A DNA stretch of 64,000 nt from Clostridia bacterium (GTDB taxonomy: Bacteria > Bacillota > Clostridia > Oscillospirales > Acutalibacteraceae). A model generated the notes under the pieces. The model worked only from the letters and a program-made list of their open reading frames with translations. It did not search any database and was not told the DNA's origin. A program made the position numbers and the translations under genes. Each line of letters opens with the position of its first letter. Positions within the stretch are counted from its first letter, which is position 1. Of the stretch, positions 8,211-16,372 are shown piece by piece. The stretch lies in contig JAGAKX010000011.1 of assembly GCA_017625435.1 (NCBI GenBank), positions 1-64,000 of the forward strand. The letters are read 5' to 3'.

Positions 8211-8411
8211 ATGGATGAAGTTAAGATAAAATTTACCGAAAGCGAGGTTAATTCCGATAATATCAGCGGTGTTCTCATTTCAGAGGATGCCGCTGAATCT
8301 CTTGTCAGATGTTTTCTTCCCGATATCGTATCCTTCTTCGAAAGTGAGCAAGGCAGAAAAGAGTTTGAAGAATGGGATAAGGATTGGGATAAATTAAAGG
8401 AAATTGAATAA
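8211..8411 (+). CDS. Small acidic unknown protein
   Basis: 66 residues with an excellent ribosome site (AAGGAGGTAGCCT) 11 bases after the ParB-like stop. It is strongly acidic, with a Trp-rich end (EEWDKDWDKLKEIE). There is no signal peptide, membrane span or motif I can name. Its position between parB and the recombinase indicates an element-encoded accessory protein. Ribosome site and operon context support that it is real; its function is unknown. Confidence 0.7.
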   Translation: MDEVKIKFTESEVNSDNISGVLISEDAAESLVRCFLPDIVSFFESEQGRKEFEEWDKDWDKLKEIE

Positions 8412-8510
8412 AGAAACAGCGGGTGCGATATGAAAATCGCATCCGCACATTTAACAAAAACAAGTATATGAATTAGAATATTTACAGTTAATCAAAGGAG
8501 GTAAAAATAT

Positions 8511-10025
8511 ATGATAGGCGTTATCTACGCAAGATACTCTTCCGATAATCAGAAGGAAGAAAGTATTGATGGTCAGCTTCGTGAATGTAAAGCCTATGCT
8601 GAAAAGAACGGTATCCAAATCGTTGATACCTATATCGATAGAGCGTTGTCTGCCAAAACCGATAACAGACCAAGATTTCAGCAGATGATAAAAGACAGTG
8701 CTTCAAAGCATTTTGAGGTAATACTCGTATGGAAGCTTGACCGTTTTGCCCGTAACAGATATGACTCAGCTCATTACAAAAATATGCTTCGTAAGAACGG
8801 AGTTAAGGTTGTATCTATAACCGAAACCATATCTCAGGGTGCAGAGGGTATTCTGCTTGAATCTCTGCTTGAAGGTATGGCTGAATATTACTCAGTAGAG
8901 CTTGCAGAAAAGGTTACAAGAGGTATGATGGAAAATGCTCTTAAGTGTAAATACAACGGTGGTACCTTGCCGATTGGTTACAAGGTAGATAAAGAGCAGA
9001 ATTATTTAATCGATGAAGTCACTGCACCTGCGGTAGTTTTAGCTTTCAAAAGCTATGCCGAGGGTATGTCTATGCAACACATTGCAAATATGCTCAACTA
9101 CCAAGGCGTACGCACTCACAAGAAAAGCAAATTAGATGTTGATATCGTCGCCCGTATGCTGCACAACCGAAAATATATCGGTGAATACAAATTTAAGGAT
9201 GTTATTACACCGGGAGGAATTCCCGCAATAGTAGATAAGGAGTTGTTTGAATTGGTACAGGAAAAAATGAAGCAGAATAAAAAAGCCCCTGCAAAGCACA
9301 AGGCGGAAGATGAATATCTTCTGACCACAAAGCTCTATTGCGGCAAGTGTCAATGCCTTATGGTCGGTGAAAGCGGTACAAGCAGAACGAAGTTTGTGCA
9401 CCGATACTACAAGTGTGTAAGCGTTAAAAATCACAAAGGCTGTGACAAGAAAACAGTTAAAAAGGCTTGGATTGAGGATATTGTTGTTGACAGCATCCGC
9501 AGACTTATTATGAATGATGAAACCATAGAATATTTAACCGACCAGGCACTTGAAACCTTTAACAAGGAAAGTACTGTTCTACCGATACTGCAAAAGCAAT
9601 ACGCACAGACTCTTACGGCAATCAAAAATCTCATCACTGCTATGGAGAAAGGTATCATCACACCTACAACCAAAGAACGAATGGAAGAGCTTGAGGCTGA
9701 AAAGAGTGAGCTGTCAATCAGAATTATGAAAGAAGAAATGTCAAGACCAAAGCTTACCCGTGAAGAGATTTTATATTGGTTCTATAAGTTCCGTAAGCTT
9801 AATCCAAAGAAGCTTGACCACAGAAGAACCTTAATCAACAACTTTGTAAACTCAGTATTCTTATTTGAAGATAAAATGGTAATTACCTTCAACTTCAAAG
9901 ACGGTACTGAAACCATAACCTTTGCCGACCTTGAAAAGTCGGCATTGGGTTCGGATTTGAAAGTGTCAGGTGCACCAGAAAAGACCCCATATTTGTCTGT
10001 GACAAGTGTGGGGTCTTTTCAATGA
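8511..10025 (+). CDS. Large serine recombinase
   Basis: 504 residues from the ATG at 8511 (AAAGGAGG upstream). The N-terminal resolvase fold shows the nucleophile region IYARYSSDNQ (Ser about 10-11) and the catalytic arginines around KLDRFARNRYD. A recombinase domain follows, then a zinc ribbon (LYCGKCQCLM...YYKCVSV...GCD, about 280-320). A long coiled coil lies around 350-410. This arrangement is that of the TnpX/Tn4451 group, which excises and integrates elements through short core sites. It is the last gene of the rightward operon. Its 3' end also forms the terminator hairpin at 9980-10020. Confidence 0.93.
   Translation: MIGVIYARYSSDNQKEESIDGQLRECKAYAEKNGIQIVDTYIDRALSAKTDNRPRFQQMIKDSASKHFEVILVWKLDRFARNRYDSAHYKNMLRKNGVKVVSITETISQGAEGILLESLLEGMAEYYSVELAEKVTRGMMENALKCKYNGGTLPIGYKVDKEQNYLIDEVTAPAVVLAFKSYAEGMSMQHIANMLNYQGVRTHKKSKLDVDIVARMLHNRKYIGEYKFKDVITPGGIPAIVDKELFELVQEKMKQNKKAPAKHKAEDEYLLTTKLYCGKCQCLMVGESGTSRTKFVHRYYKCVSVKNHKGCDKKTVKKAWIEDIVVDSIRRLIMNDETIEYLTDQALETFNKESTVLPILQKQYAQTLTAIKNLITAMEKGIITPTTKERMEELEAEKSELSIRIMKEEMSRPKLTREEILYWFYKFRKLNPKKLDHRRTLINNFVNSVFLFEDKMVITFNFKDGTETITFADLEKSALGSDLKVSGAPEKTPYLSVTSVGSFQ
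9980..10020 (+). terminator. Terminator overlapping the recombinase 3' end
   Basis: AAAAGACCCCA (9980-9990) pairs with TGGGGTCTTTT (10010-10020). The arms are inside the last codons of the recombinase, so the final residues KTPYLSVTSVGSF are constrained by the hairpin. Confidence 0.75.
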
Positions 10026-10197
10026 AATAAATCCCTTTCGGGATTTGTGAAATAACGCTTGCGTTATGAAATAGCTGACGCTATGAAATACGCTGCGGCG
10101 TATGAGGGATTTGTTTCATTTCACATTTTGCCGCTAAGGTAAAATATTTCATAATCCGAAGGATTATTTCATATTGCGCAGCAATATTTCATTCAAT
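10021..10197. repeat. Hairpin array 1, spacers ATGAAAT / ATTTCAT
   Basis: Seven short perfect or near-perfect hairpins sit in tandem. Four are separated by (A)TGAAAT: AAATCCC/GGGATTT, TAACGC/GCGTTA, TAGC/GCTA and TACGC/GCGTA. After a turn near 10105-10125 the remaining three are separated by the reverse complement ATTTCAT: TTTTGCC/GGTAAAA, ATAATCC/GGATTAT and ATATTGC/GCAATAT. The array is therefore itself an imperfect large inverted repeat with different stems in each unit and constant spacers. It ends 30 bases before the four-helix-bundle gene. The stems differ from one another, so this is not a simple tandem repeat. Confidence 0.85.
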
Positions 10198-10226
10198 ATG
10201 CTATATTATTTGCAGGGGTGAGTATT

Positions 10227-10574
10227 ATGAAAGAAAATAAACTTGTCGATCTATCCATGGATTTTGCTATTAAGATAATTAAGCTCTGCGAAACCATCAA
10301 GGGACATTATTCCCTTGTGAATCAATTGGAGCGCAGCTCTACCTCAATCGGAGCCAACATTCATGAGGCGAATTATGCGCACGGTAAACCGGATTTTATT
10401 GCTAAATTACAAATTGCCTTAAAAGAGTGCTATGAAACGGAGTATTGGTTGGAATTGTTTGTTAAATCCGATATTTTGAGCAGAGAAACTGCCGTCGAAC
10501 TTTACAATCAATGCGGAACAATCCGCCGTATTCTGATAGCTTCTATTAACACAGCGAATGAGAATAATAAATAA
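10227..10574 (+). CDS. Four-helix-bundle protein (23S rRNA intervening-sequence family)
   Basis: 115 residues from the ATG at 10227 (AGGGGTG six bases upstream; a GTG at 10218 is possible). The LVNQLERSSTSIGANIHEAN stretch and the later ALKECYETEYWLELF are the signature of the four-helix-bundle family first seen in intervening sequences of 23S rRNA. The family shares its fold with Avd, the accessory protein of diversity-generating retroelements. Members form pentameric barrels that can bind nucleic acid. There is no rRNA gene here; instead the gene follows a hairpin array. The stop overlaps the next ATG (TAATG). The biological role is unknown. Confidence 0.9.
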   Translation: MKENKLVDLSMDFAIKIIKLCETIKGHYSLVNQLERSSTSIGANIHEANYAHGKPDFIAKLQIALKECYETEYWLELFVKSDILSRETAVELYNQCGTIRRILIASINTANENNK

Positions 10575-10987
10575 TGAAATATTCTATTGAAAGTACAAAC
10601 TTTGATGTTTGCCTGCAGCTAAAAGTTTTCGAAGCAGATATTAAATATTCATCCAACACAATTCTTACCATTTCCGTTAGTAGTGATGGTTTTTGCGCCA
10701 ACACAGATATGGATATAGATATAAAGGAGTTTGTCACTTTTGTTGACACCTTATCTTCTCTTTACACAACATTAAACGGTATAGCAATCATTCAAGAACC
10801 ATACGGTGAACGGCAATTCATTGAATTTAGTGCAGATCGATCCGGACATATCGGCATCAGAGGCAAGTTAAGTTCAAACGGACGCGGAGGTTTTGATCAG
10901 GAGTTATCCTTTGAAAACAGTATCGATCAAACATACTTACCTGATTTTATCAATAATCTGTCATCACTTTGCACAAAATATCGGTAA
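10574..10987 (+). CDS. WapI-like immunity family protein (tentative)
   Basis: 137 residues whose ATG overlaps the preceding stop by one base and which has no ribosome site of its own, so it should be translated by coupling. The pattern matches my recollection of the WapI immunity protein family: a single beta-rich domain with a final GHIGIRGKL...ELSFENSIDQTYLPDF block. No toxin gene is beside it. It could instead be an orphan immunity gene or a structurally similar protein of other function. The call rests on the C-terminal pattern only. Confidence 0.5.
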   Translation: MKYSIESTNFDVCLQLKVFEADIKYSSNTILTISVSSDGFCANTDMDIDIKEFVTFVDTLSSLYTTLNGIAIIQEPYGERQFIEFSADRSGHIGIRGKLSSNGRGGFDQELSFENSIDQTYLPDFINNLSSLCTKYR

Positions 10988-11148
10988 TACTGTTTTTTCT
11001 TACTTTTACTTCAATTCTGCTCCGTTTTGTTGTTTTTCAATGATATCCGTTACTTGCAGAACGGGTGATATATCATTTTCTGTCAGACTTCTGATTTATA
11101 CACAAAACTGCCGAAAATATCTTTTTTTTCAGATGATAGCCAAAAGTC

Positions 11149-11182
11149 CGTTCCGGCAATTTGCCGGTGCGGGCTTTTTTTG
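11149..11182 (+). terminator. Intrinsic terminator
   Basis: GTCCG..CCGGCAA / TTGCCGG..CGGGC hairpin followed by TTTTTTT. It closes the four-helix-bundle/immunity unit about 160 bases after its last stop. Between 10988 and this hairpin I see no gene. Confidence 0.75.
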
Positions 11183-11191
11183 GAAAACATA

Positions 11192-11220
11192 TTGACAGAA
11201 ACGGGGGGTTGTGTTAATAT
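11192..11220 (+). promoter_or_regulatory. Sigma-A promoter of the TetR gene
   Basis: TTGACA (11192-11197), 17-base spacer, TAATAT (11215-11220), 60 bases upstream of the TTG start of the regulator. It lies directly after a terminator. Confidence 0.8.
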
Positions 11221-11279
11221 GACAATGAAAACAAACTGCGTTTTGTTTTGAAAAGTGAATTGCAGACGGAGTTGATAAT

Positions 11280-11960
11280 TTGTCAAATATAAGAAGTGAA
11301 GAGGCAACCGCTGAGTTGCACAGAAAAATCCTTACGGCTTCAACGGCACTTTTTTTGCAGAAGGGCTTTGAGCGTACCACCTTTACAGATATAGCAAACC
11401 TGGCAGAGGTTCCGAAAAGCAAAATTCTTTATGAATTCAGCAGTAAAGAGGAAATTTTAGGTTTACTTGTGACAAAATTTCTTGACGGTGTCACAGCGGC
11501 ATCTGATGCCGTTTCAAAAAAGCTGACCGACGACAAGGTGCTTACCTTCATTGCCAATGAGGTTTTGCAACTGTATATGGCAGAAATGAATGAGGATATG
11601 AGAAACCTTTATCTTGCGGGCTATTCAATGCCGAAGACCAGCGAAGAGGTCCTGAAACGCAGAACCAATATAATGTATGAATCATTCCGTGAAGTGTTCC
11701 CGAAATTTGAAATCAAGGATTTTTATGAGACAGAAATTGCTTCAATGGGAATAATGAGAGCATATATGACCATTTCCTGCGATATGTATTTTACTATAGA
11801 GGCAAAAGCAAAAAGACTCGTAACAATGCTTCTGCGTATTTATGAGGCAGGTAATAAAAAAATCACCGAGGCACTTGAATTTATCGAAAAAATCGACTTT
11901 GAAGCTGTAGCGAAAGCGGCTGTGCAAAGCGTTTTTGATGAACTCAACATAAAAACTTAA
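11280..11960 (+). CDS. TetR/AcrR-family transcriptional regulator
   Basis: 226 residues, starting at TTG (11280) behind ACGGAG. The N-terminal helix-turn-helix is typical: ILTASTALFLQKGFERTTF, then DIANLAEVPKSKILYEFSSK (about 18-60). The remaining helical domain would bind an effector that is not predictable. It precedes the secreted nucleotidase by 27 bases and has its own strong promoter, so the two may be one transcript and the regulator may control the surface gene; this is inferred from spacing only. Confidence 0.88.
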   Translation: MSNIRSEEATAELHRKILTASTALFLQKGFERTTFTDIANLAEVPKSKILYEFSSKEEILGLLVTKFLDGVTAASDAVSKKLTDDKVLTFIANEVLQLYMAEMNEDMRNLYLAGYSMPKTSEEVLKRRTNIMYESFREVFPKFEIKDFYETEIASMGIMRAYMTISCDMYFTIEAKAKRLVTMLLRIYEAGNKKITEALEFIEKIDFEAVAKAAVQSVFDELNIKT

Positions 11961-11987
11961 AATAATCCCCGAAAGGAGTAAAACTAC

Positions 11988-14705
11988 ATGAAAAAACTTT
12001 TATCAATTATTCTTGCAATCTTAATGATTGTGACAACAATTCCTTTTGCCTTAGCGGCAGACGGTGATACTGTTATCCTTTACACAAATGATATTCATTG
12101 TGCTGTTGATGATTATGCAGTACTTTCCGCTTACAAGGCCCAGCTTGAAACTGAAGGCAGTTCAGTTGTTCTCGTTGATGCAGGCGATGCTATTCAGGGC
12201 GAAATTATCGGTCTGCTTACTGAAGGAGCAGCAATTGTTGACATTATGAACGCTGTAGGCTATGACTATGCTGTGCCCGGCAATCACGAATTCGACTACG
12301 GAATGAACGAGTTCCTTGATCTTGCTCAGAACAAGGCTCAGTATGAATACATAAGCTCTAATTTTTATGATCTTACGTCATTAAGTCCTGTTTTGGCTCC
12401 TTATGCAATAGAAGACTTCGGTGCATATCAGGTTGCTTTTGTGGGTATTTCAACTCCCGAAACCATTACCAAATCAACCCCCGAATTCTTTATGGGTGAA
12501 GGTGGCAATTATATTTACGGATTCCCTGTATACCCCGGCGGTATGAAAAATGAAGACCTTTATGACAGCGTTCAGGAAAGCGTTGACGACGCAATTGAAA
12601 ACGGTGCAGATATTGTTGTTGCTGTCGGTCACACAGGCGAGCTTGAAACAACCGACGGCTGGAAAACCTCTGATATCATCGCAAACACAAGCGGTATTGA
12701 CTATTTTATTGATGCTCACTCACACGAGACAGTTGTGGAAGAAGTTTATTTGAATGTAAACGGCGAAGACGTCATCCGCACATCAACGGGCACAAAGCTT
12801 GCAAATTTCGGTGTGCTCACAATAAGTGGCGATACTGCAGATTTTGAGCTTGTAAATCCCGACGGCGTTGATGTTGAAGCAATGTCAGAAGAAGCAAAGG
12901 CAGCTTATAATACCGTTAAAGCAAAGGTTGACGGCTACAATAAAGAAATTGCACAGCTTCTTGAAAAAATCGGAACATCCGAAGTAAAGCTTGTTACTTA
13001 TGATGAGGATAACAGCTGGGCTGTACGCAAAAGAGAAACCAACGCAGGTGACTTTGTAGCTGATGCTTACCGTGCCGTAACAGGTGCTGACGTTGCTGTT
13101 GCCAATGGCGGTGGTGTAAGAGGCGAAATCGAAATCGGTGATGTTTCAAGAAAAATGCTTATGGATATGAATCCTTTCGGTAACTATATGTGCATTATCG
13201 AGGTAACCGGTCAGCAGCTTATTGATGTGCTTGAGCACGGCGCACGAAATTGTCCCGAATCTCTCGGCGGATTTTTCCAGGTTTCGGGTGTAACGTTTGA
13301 AATTCACACCTACAATGAATCTCCCGTCAGCTGTGATCAGCTCGGTAACTTTATCGATATTAACGATACAATGCCCCGCAGAATTCAGAATGTATATGTG
13401 GGGGATGAACCTGTTGACCTTAATAAAACATACACACTTGCAGGCAGTCAGTATGTGCTCACTCAGGGCGGTGACGGACTTACAATGCTTGACGGTGCAA
13501 AGGTTGTGCAGGATGATGGTTTGCTTCGCGATTACGAAATGATTATCAAATATTTTACGGAAACTCTTGAAGGAAAAATCACCGAAGAACAGTACGGAAA
13601 TCCCGACGGAGACGGAAGAATCAGTATTATTGATGAACCTCAGAATGCCTCCGATTATGATTATGAAATAGAATACGGTGATACTCTGACAATTACAACA
13701 GAATCCCCCGACGGCGTTTTTGTTAAGTTTATCCCCGAAAAATCAGGCAAATACATTTTCAGAACCGAATCCGACGGCATCGACACCGCAGCTTACCTAT
13801 ATGATTCAAACGGTGAAGAGCTTTCCGGTGATTATAAAGATGACACCGAAGAAAGTAATGATTTCATACTTAAATATGAGTTTGAAGCAGGCAAAGTATA
13901 TTATCTGAATGTTTTTGTTTATAACGGAGAAAGTGCAACTTTCGACCTTGTCAGCGAATGCGGTCATAATTTTGAGGACGGCAGCTGCCTTGTGTGCGGT
14001 AAAATCTGCGCTCACGATGAAATTGATTTTCTCGGTTACTGTCCTTGCGGAGAGGTCTTTTTTGGCACAGACATTAAAGACGGTGATGAATTTGATATTG
14101 AAAATGAAGATGCTTTTGAAATTTTCTGGTTCAGATACATTCCCGAAATAAGCGGTTTTGCATCCTTTAAATCTGTTTCTGAAAAAGCTGATCCCGATTG
14201 CAATCTTTATGATTCAGAGGGTGAATGGCTTACCGAAAGCACTGATGAAAACGATCTGGATTTTGACCTTGTTTATTATTTTGAAGCAGGAGAAACATAT
14301 TATTTCAGTACGTTTAACTGGTATTCGCAGAGTGCTTTCAGTGTTACTCTTAACCGTTTGAGTCATACCTCGGATGAGGGCATTGAGCATGAGCTTGAAT
14401 TCGTAGAAGGCACATATCCAAACTGCACGGAGCACGGATACACCGACGGACTTTACTGTAATGAATGTAAAGAATTCTTCTACGGACATAAAGAATTACC
14501 GCTTGATGCAGAATACCATATTGACGATAACTCTGATGAAATCTGCGACCTTTGCGGCAAAAAAACCACCGGGGATGAAGAGGAATGTTCTCACATCTGC
14601 CACAGTGACAATTGGTTCTTGAACATTATCTGGAAAATAGTTCGGTTTTTTACAAGTATTTTCAGAATTAAACCCTACTGCGAGTGCGGAGCGGCTCATT
14701 ATTAA
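11988..14705 (+). CDS. Secreted 5'-nucleotidase / 2',3'-cyclic phosphodiesterase family protein
   Basis: 905 residues with a signal peptide (MKKLLSIILAILMIVTTIPF...ALA). The metallophosphatase domain shows YTNDIHC, DAGDAIQG, GNHEFDYG, VGHTGE and DAHSHE in the UshA order. The 5_nucleotid_C domain follows (about 340-510), with VADAYRAVTGADVAVANGGG and MNPFGN. Two beta-rich repeats of unknown role come next (about 560-790), each ending in Cys-rich turns (CLVCGKICAH; CDLCGKK). The end combines CSHICH, an amphipathic IIWKIVRFFTSIF and CECGAAHY. It probably releases phosphate and nucleosides outside the cell. Confidence 0.88.
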   Translation: MKKLLSIILAILMIVTTIPFALAADGDTVILYTNDIHCAVDDYAVLSAYKAQLETEGSSVVLVDAGDAIQGEIIGLLTEGAAIVDIMNAVGYDYAVPGNHEFDYGMNEFLDLAQNKAQYEYISSNFYDLTSLSPVLAPYAIEDFGAYQVAFVGISTPETITKSTPEFFMGEGGNYIYGFPVYPGGMKNEDLYDSVQESVDDAIENGADIVVAVGHTGELETTDGWKTSDIIANTSGIDYFIDAHSHETVVEEVYLNVNGEDVIRTSTGTKLANFGVLTISGDTADFELVNPDGVDVEAMSEEAKAAYNTVKAKVDGYNKEIAQLLEKIGTSEVKLVTYDEDNSWAVRKRETNAGDFVADAYRAVTGADVAVANGGGVRGEIEIGDVSRKMLMDMNPFGNYMCIIEVTGQQLIDVLEHGARNCPESLGGFFQVSGVTFEIHTYNESPVSCDQLGNFIDINDTMPRRIQNVYVGDEPVDLNKTYTLAGSQYVLTQGGDGLTMLDGAKVVQDDGLLRDYEMIIKYFTETLEGKITEEQYGNPDGDGRISIIDEPQNASDYDYEIEYGDTLTITTESPDGVFVKFIPEKSGKYIFRTESDGIDTAAYLYDSNGEELSGDYKDDTEESNDFILKYEFEAGKVYYLNVFVYNGESATFDLVSECGHNFEDGSCLVCGKICAHDEIDFLGYCPCGEVFFGTDIKDGDEFDIENEDAFEIFWFRYIPEISGFASFKSVSEKADPDCNLYDSEGEWLTESTDENDLDFDLVYYFEAGETYYFSTFNWYSQSAFSVTLNRLSHTSDEGIEHELEFVEGTYPNCTEHGYTDGLYCNECKEFFYGHKELPLDAEYHIDDNSDEICDLCGKKTTGDEEECSHICHSDNWFLNIIWKIVRFFTSIFRIKPYCECGAAHY

Positions 14706-14800
14706 AATTAGTCTGATTCGGGTTTTTTAAGGGTATAAATAAAAAATCCCCTCGGAATGAAGAAATTACAAAAAAACAGAGTCTTGTATTAAATATGCGG

Positions 14801-14836
14801 GAAGCCTCTTTTGTCAGTCTCGGCAAGAGAGGTTTC
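14801..14836 (+). terminator. Stem-loop after the nucleotidase gene
   Basis: GAAGCCTCTTTTG pairs with CAAGAGAGGTTTC around a 10-base loop, with two wobble pairs. The T run behind it is poor, so termination may be weak. Confidence 0.4.
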
Positions 14837-14918
14837 TTGCTGCTTCAAAAGTAATGATTTGACAAGAATATGATTATAAAGTAAAATAAAGACAGTGAAA
14901 ATTTCGGAGGTCGGCAAA

Positions 14919-15536
14919 ATGAAAAAATCATCCGCTGCGGCTTTAACGGCTCTCGGTGCCGTGATATCGGGCATTGTTATAACGGAAAACGTATTCCTTG
15001 CAAAAATTATCAGCGAAGCGAAGAAGGATTACTCTGAAGAGCTTGACTATCTTTTTGTGCTGGGCGGTCATATTGTGGGTGCCGAAACACCAAGTGAGCA
15101 TCTTATGAAAAGAATAGAAAAGGCGGCTCAGTATCTGAAAACACATAAAAATACAATTGCCGTTACCTGCGGCGGATGTTTCCGTGAGGGACAGAAAAAA
15201 AGTGAAGCTCAGATAATAAAAGAGCATCTTGTCGTAATGGGAATAGAAGGTGACAGAATCCTTCTTGAGGACAAATCCACAACCACCAATGAAAACTTCA
15301 GATTCGGGAAAGCCATCGTTGAAGAGCATTCGGGAAAATCGTTTTATCAGCTGAATACGGGCTTTCTTTCAAGCGATTACCACCTTTTCAGAGCAGGACT
15401 TATTGCAAAAATAAACGGTCTTCCGGGGCTTCGCAAAATCGGTGCAAAAAGCACATTGAAGGACTTTGTAAGAGGTGCCGCACGTGAGCTTCTTGTAGCT
15501 CCCGATATTATCAACAACTATTTTTCAAACAAATAA
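14919..15536 (+). CDS. YdcF/SanA-family (DUF218) membrane protein
   Basis: 205 residues from the ATG at 14919, chosen because GGAGG stands eight bases upstream; a GTG at 14895 lies before that site. A single N-terminal membrane segment (AALTALGAVISGIVI) is followed by the DUF218 fold: YLFVLGGHI, AVTCGG, then LLEDKSTTTNENFRFG, the family's conserved E..S..T.EN box, and LSSDYHLFRA. Relatives (SanA, ElyC, YdcF) affect the cell envelope; the enzymatic reaction is not established. The active domain is likely outside the membrane. Confidence 0.85.
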   Translation: MKKSSAAALTALGAVISGIVITENVFLAKIISEAKKDYSEELDYLFVLGGHIVGAETPSEHLMKRIEKAAQYLKTHKNTIAVTCGGCFREGQKKSEAQIIKEHLVVMGIEGDRILLEDKSTTTNENFRFGKAIVEEHSGKSFYQLNTGFLSSDYHLFRAGLIAKINGLPGLRKIGAKSTLKDFVRGAARELLVAPDIINNYFSNK

Positions 15537-15543
15537 AAATCCG

Positions 15544-15578
15544 ACCTTGAGCAGAAATTTGCTCAAGGCCGTTTTTTT
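15544..15578. terminator. Bidirectional terminator
   Basis: CCTTGAGCA-GAAAT-TTGCTCAAGG with T runs in both directions separates the converging YdcF and PHP genes. The left-strand stop codon touches its edge. Confidence 0.85.
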
Positions 15579-16368
15579 ATCTTGCCAACGGGAATTTGTT
15601 TTCCTCTTTTAAGTCAAGAATTGTTATTATTCTTTCAAAATTTTCCTTTGCGCTGTTAAGTGCTTCGGTTCTGTGGGCGTCGCTTCCGAGATAAAATTTG
15701 CATCCGCAGTCCTTTGCAATGTAATAAGGGCGCATCAGAATATCCTTTTCCTCGTCGGAATTGAATATGGTTTTTGTGTTAAGCTCAATTCCTATGCCTT
15801 TATCTGCACAATCGGAAAACACCTCATATAAAGCTTCATCCTTAAGAAGCTTTATAACCTCGGGCGTTCTTTCCTTCATAATATGTCCCGTTGTCATATG
15901 GGCAATTCCCATTTTATGAAAGGGGAGTGGCATAGAAAGAAGGTTTTTTATTTTAGAAAGCCATATTTCAGCCGCCTTTTCGGGGGAGGTGATTTTCTCC
16001 TTTACGGTATTGCCTGCAAGGTGCATATGTGTTGTTGCAACCGTCACAAAATCAAGCTTGCAGAGAGTCTCGGGGCTGATACCCAATATGCCGTTATAGT
16101 CCATATCAATTTCTGCACCGAAAAGAAATTCAAGGCCGTCCGCCTTTGGTAAGGGCAGTACGGAGGTAAGATATTTGTACCCGTGCTCCTCAATCCACTC
16201 GGCTTCGCTTTTTACCCTTTCATCCCAGAAATGATTTGTAAGACATATTTTTTTGTAGTTATTCTCTTTTGCATACTGTAATATGCGCTCAGGAGTCTGT
16301 AGCGGATCCTTGCAGCAGCGAGACACAGTTGAATGGATATGAAAGTCGTGGTCTGCAGTATATCGCAT
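15577..16368 (-). CDS. PHP-domain phosphatase (histidinol-phosphatase-like)
   Basis: 263 residues. The polymerase-and-histidinol-phosphatase metal site is complete: DFHIHS at the start, LTNH (about 44), FGAEID (about 87), THMH (about 117), the later FHKMGIAH, and LGSDAH near residue 230. Such proteins hydrolyse phosphate esters with a trinuclear metal centre. It resembles the stand-alone histidinol-phosphatase group, but no his gene is near, so the substrate is open. It starts 4 bases after the oxidoreductase stop and so shares its transcript. Confidence 0.85.
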   Translation of the reverse strand: MRYTADHDFHIHSTVSRCCKDPLQTPERILQYAKENNYKKICLTNHFWDERVKSEAEWIEEHGYKYLTSVLPLPKADGLEFLFGAEIDMDYNGILGISPETLCKLDFVTVATTHMHLAGNTVKEKITSPEKAAEIWLSKIKNLLSMPLPFHKMGIAHMTTGHIMKERTPEVIKLLKDEALYEVFSDCADKGIGIELNTKTIFNSDEEKDILMRPYYIAKDCGCKFYLGSDAHRTEALNSAKENFERIITILDLKEENKFPLAR

Positions 16369-16372
16369 AGGC

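Larger units (their letters stand above)
2088..10025. mobile_element. Mobilizable element (approximate limits)
   Basis: The stretch carries the core of an integrative mobilizable element: MobC accessory protein, MOBP-type relaxase, ParB-like protein, a small unknown protein and a large serine recombinase, all rightward. A leftward two-gene unit (split RNA polymerase plus partner) starts from the same 5.4-5.6 kb divergent region. No type IV secretion genes are present, so transfer would need a helper. The limits given are the outermost genes I attribute to it. I could not identify the recombination ends or target repeats by eye, and the acetyltransferase cluster on the left or the hairpin array on the right could lie inside or outside. 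Confidence 0.7.

Noticed and set aside
10021-10197. CRISPR-like array
   Set aside because: The constant parts are only 7 bases and the variable parts are self-complementary hairpins of 12-18 bases; there are no cas genes.
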